A DNA stretch of 64,000 bases, taken from positions 27,323,411-27,387,410 of the forward strand of contig NC_067203.1 in NCBI RefSeq assembly GCF_026262505.1, given 5' to 3'. Shown in pieces: positions 61,723 to 64,000 of this stretch; position 1 is the stretch's first letter, and each line of letters starts with the position of its first letter. A program made the translations under genes and the position numbers. Source of the stretch: Trichomonas vaginalis G3 (Eukaryota; Parabasalia; Trichomonadida; Trichomonadidae). The notes under the pieces are model-generated. The model saw only the letters and a program-made list of their open reading frames with translations. It made no database searches and was not told where the DNA came from.

Positions 61723-64000
61723 ATGCCACGTAAGCTACGTAAGAATATACGTAAGAGGAAGAGAGCATTGAAACATCCAATAGTAAGACTAACACCACAA
61801 CAACAGTTGCAACAACAAATGATGAATGACCCCACTATGCTGCAACAAATGTCAAGCAATCCTATGCTTTTAAACCGAGTTATAGGTGCACAGAGTGGAG
61901 GTTTAAGAGCGGCACTTTTAGCGAAAATGGCAGGCTATGGTGGAGCTGCAGACGGAACAGCATATAACCCTCAAAGTCAAATGAATTTGAGTTCACTCAA
62001 AAATCAAATAACAGATGTCAAAAAGTCAAACATAGACATACAGAAACAAATAAGTGAAAACGAAAAGAAACTAGAATATGACAGACACACAAAGAAACTC
62101 AATGAGTTAAACGTAGAGAAAAAGAAGAAAGAAGAACAACTGAAAGAACTAAGTACAGAGGAATATGCGAAGAAAGTGTCAGAAAAAGCAGCAGAAGTAG
62201 CAAAAATGGAACAAGATGTCATAAATTTGAAAAACCATACTACTCGATATAAAGTACTGAAAGATGAAGAGATAAAACAAAAAGCCCTGAAGACATATAT
62301 GGATAGCGATGAGTATAAAAAAGAAGTTGAAGCAAATGTAAAGGCAGAAAAACTTTTACAGTTGCAAAACCAAACCGTACAGTATGAAAACTTAGCACAA
62401 GAAAGTAAAAATAACGACGCGGCTATGCAAAAGGCAATGAAAAGCGCAGAATATATAAAAGCTAACAATGACTGGTTAGATGCCCAAGCCAACGCTAAAG
62501 CAGCCCAACTCATAGGGTCAATAAGGACAAAAATACAAGCGGATGAAGATAGTTCAAATGAAGCTTTAACGAATGCTGACTTTAAGAATGCCTTCGAAGC
62601 TCTTCATAGTAAGGTGAAACTAGTGAACGACTTCTCATCTGGAAAGAAACTGAAGTCTGAAGGTTTCGACAAAGAGTTAAAAGAAGTAGCACAAAATATG
62701 ACGAAAATAACAGATGCAGCAACGAGACAGGCAGTTCAAAGTGCCTATGACGCCGTTAGAGCAACTGTTGTGGAAAGTCAAGAAAAAGAGTTACAACAGA
62801 CCAAAACAGACCTAGTAAATGCTTTCTTAAAAACGAAAAGTCAGGTAGGACATTACGCTGCAGATGGAACATATGTGCCAGCTGGTGGAACTTATATACC
62901 ACCAAACCCTCCAAGAGAAGCACCTGCACCAGGACTACCTAAAACATTTACATCGTCACATGGACATAGACACAGGCATGCACCAAAACCAACACAACAA
63001 CAACAACAACCAGCACAACAACCAACAGTTCAAAACACTGCACCACAACAACCACAAACAGAGCAAGGACATAAAAGAAGTAGAGAACAAGGAAACCAAG
63101 AATTCTTAAAAATGCTTAAAGAAGAGTGTGGTTTCCCAGATAGTATTGACTTTAGTGACAGATATAAAGAAGCTATTGGAAAGTTCAAGGATGGAAATAC
63201 TGACCCGAACCTATTTAGCTTTATGGCTCAGCACCAAAACGGATATAATCTCAAACCTGGAAAATACAAGCTCGCTAAGGGATATGATTTAATAGCATAT
63301 CATCCAAATGACATGGATGAATTTACTCCGAGATATTTGATGTCAGAGCTAAATGACAATTCAACTTTCGTCATGAAACGCGTAAAAAATAGAGACGGAA
63401 CGAAAGAACAAAAGCTTATGAATGCGGATGACGTAGATAGGGAAATTGTTGAAAACGGTCTCGGAATATATGAAATGCCAGCAGATGAGGTACAAGAAAC
63501 TCCACAGGAAGAACTAGTTCAGATACAACCAGACATGGAAGAAATAGTTCAGCAACAACAGCTAGAAGAGCCTGAAGGAAACGAACAAGTCACTCCTTTG
63601 GAAACTAACTTCACAGAACTAGATGAAGATTTGGAACAGCCGAAAAATCTTGACCCTCAACAAGAGTATGCGGAGAATATGGAATATTTCCAAGAGTCTA
63701 AAAAAAATTCGGCTGACATAGTAGAAGAATATCGAAAAATGTTTGCCGACATACAAAAGACTCCAACATCAGATGAAAATATCCAGCATAGAATGGAAGA
63801 ACTGAAAAAAAATGTACACAAATACAACAACCCTTTTTACTTACGAGCATTTAACGTTCAATCTTCGGATGAACTCGGTGAAAATAAAAGGTTAAATTTC
63901 AAGAAAACATATAGAAATGAAACATTGTTTAAAGTTCATTCAGAACCTAACCAAGATGGAAACAAACCTACTTTTGTTTCTGCAGACGATGGAACTACAA
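61723..64000 (+). CDS. Large coiled-coil, Gln/Pro-rich protein, runs off the window
   Basis: Open for 759 codons from the ATG at 61723 to base 64000, with no stop. The N-terminus is very basic (RKLRKNIRKRKRALKH), then Gln/Met-rich (QQQLQQQMMNDPTML), a GGLRAALLAKMAGYGGAADG stretch, and 250 residues of charged coiled coil (KQISENEKKLEYDRHTKKLN...). A Pro/His/Gln-rich linker (HRHRHAP, QQQQQPAQQP) follows, then a second folded part (GYNLKPGKYKLAKGYDLIAYHP), then acidic stretches. It could be a core or tegument-like protein of a virus-like element. No family recognised. Confidence 0.75.
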   Translation, partial: MPRKLRKNIRKRKRALKHPIVRLTPQQQLQQQMMNDPTMLQQMSSNPMLLNRVIGAQSGGLRAALLAKMAGYGGAADGTAYNPQSQMNLSSLKNQITDVKKSNIDIQKQISENEKKLEYDRHTKKLNELNVEKKKKEEQLKELSTEEYAKKVSEKAAEVAKMEQDVINLKNHTTRYKVLKDEEIKQKALKTYMDSDEYKKEVEANVKAEKLLQLQNQTVQYENLAQESKNNDAAMQKAMKSAEYIKANNDWLDAQANAKAAQLIGSIRTKIQADEDSSNEALTNADFKNAFEALHSKVKLVNDFSSGKKLKSEGFDKELKEVAQNMTKITDAATRQAVQSAYDAVRATVVESQEKELQQTKTDLVNAFLKTKSQVGHYAADGTYVPAGGTYIPPNPPREAPAPGLPKTFTSSHGHRHRHAPKPTQQQQQPAQQPTVQNTAPQQPQTEQGHKRSREQGNQEFLKMLKEECGFPDSIDFSDRYKEAIGKFKDGNTDPNLFSFMAQHQNGYNLKPGKYKLAKGYDLIAYHPNDMDEFTPRYLMSELNDNSTFVMKRVKNRDGTKEQKLMNADDVDREIVENGLGIYEMPADEVQETPQEELVQIQPDMEEIVQQQQLEEPEGNEQVTPLETNFTELDEDLEQPKNLDPQQEYAENMEYFQESKKNSADIVEEYRKMFADIQKTPTSDENIQHRMEELKKNVHKYNNPFYLRAFNVQSSDELGENKRLNFKKTYRNETLFKVHSEPNQDGNKPTFVSADDGTT

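Overview
The window reads as an A+T-rich, transposon-packed stretch of a trichomonad genome, most probably Trichomonas vaginalis. This is inferred from three things: two 1304-bp mariner copies of Tvmar1 type, a large Maverick/Polinton, and one intact gene for a leucine-rich-repeat protein with a CARMIL-like N-terminus. Nothing looks bacterial. Almost every other gene belongs to a mobile element and most are broken, so the interest lies in how the elements are built and nested.

Layout. 1-4 kb: a decayed Mutator-like element with long inverted repeats. Its remains run UBL module, UBA module, zinc finger, transposase on one strand. 4.35-6.2 kb: a short tandem repeat and the first mariner. 6.7-11.2 kb: a 5'-truncated fringe-like glycosyltransferase and the intact LRR gene. 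11.9-13.9 kb: two non-coding TIR elements, the second made of hairpins. 16.6-20 kb: a hAT transposase gene cut near its 5' end by a 1200-bp hairpin-array transposon. 20-23.7 kb: no gene seen.

24.24-54.33 kb is one Maverick, bounded by inverted repeats of about 140 bp. It carries a putative major capsid protein, a second putative capsid gene, HNH endonucleases, a truncated protein-primed DNA polymerase, a KilA-N protein, a retroviral-type integrase, a collagen-like fibre with a phage-tail-collar end, an A32/FtsK-type packaging ATPase and about a dozen unknown small genes. At least three transposons have landed in it. A hairpin element splits the second capsid gene, a 3956-bp integrase-type (Ginger-like) transposon splits the integrase, and a second mariner splits the fibre gene. 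The Ginger-like transposon itself contains a further 852-bp element. This Maverick is dead: it has several frameshifts and stops, an N-terminally truncated polymerase and an altered Walker A in the ATPase.

54.3-55.9 kb holds more hairpin arrays. 56.4-59.9 kb is a second, diverged Maverick fragment (capsid gene truncated, three neighbours kept in the same order). 60.3-64 kb holds two divergent genes of unknown function on either side of a spacer rich in CAACGG sites. The second runs off the window as an uninterrupted reading frame of at least 759 codons.

The most unusual signal is a family of hairpin arrays tied to transposon ends. In the Ginger-like elements three hairpin classes recur in a set order, their stems show paired (compensatory) changes between copies, and in two unrelated arrays individual hairpins occur in both orientations.
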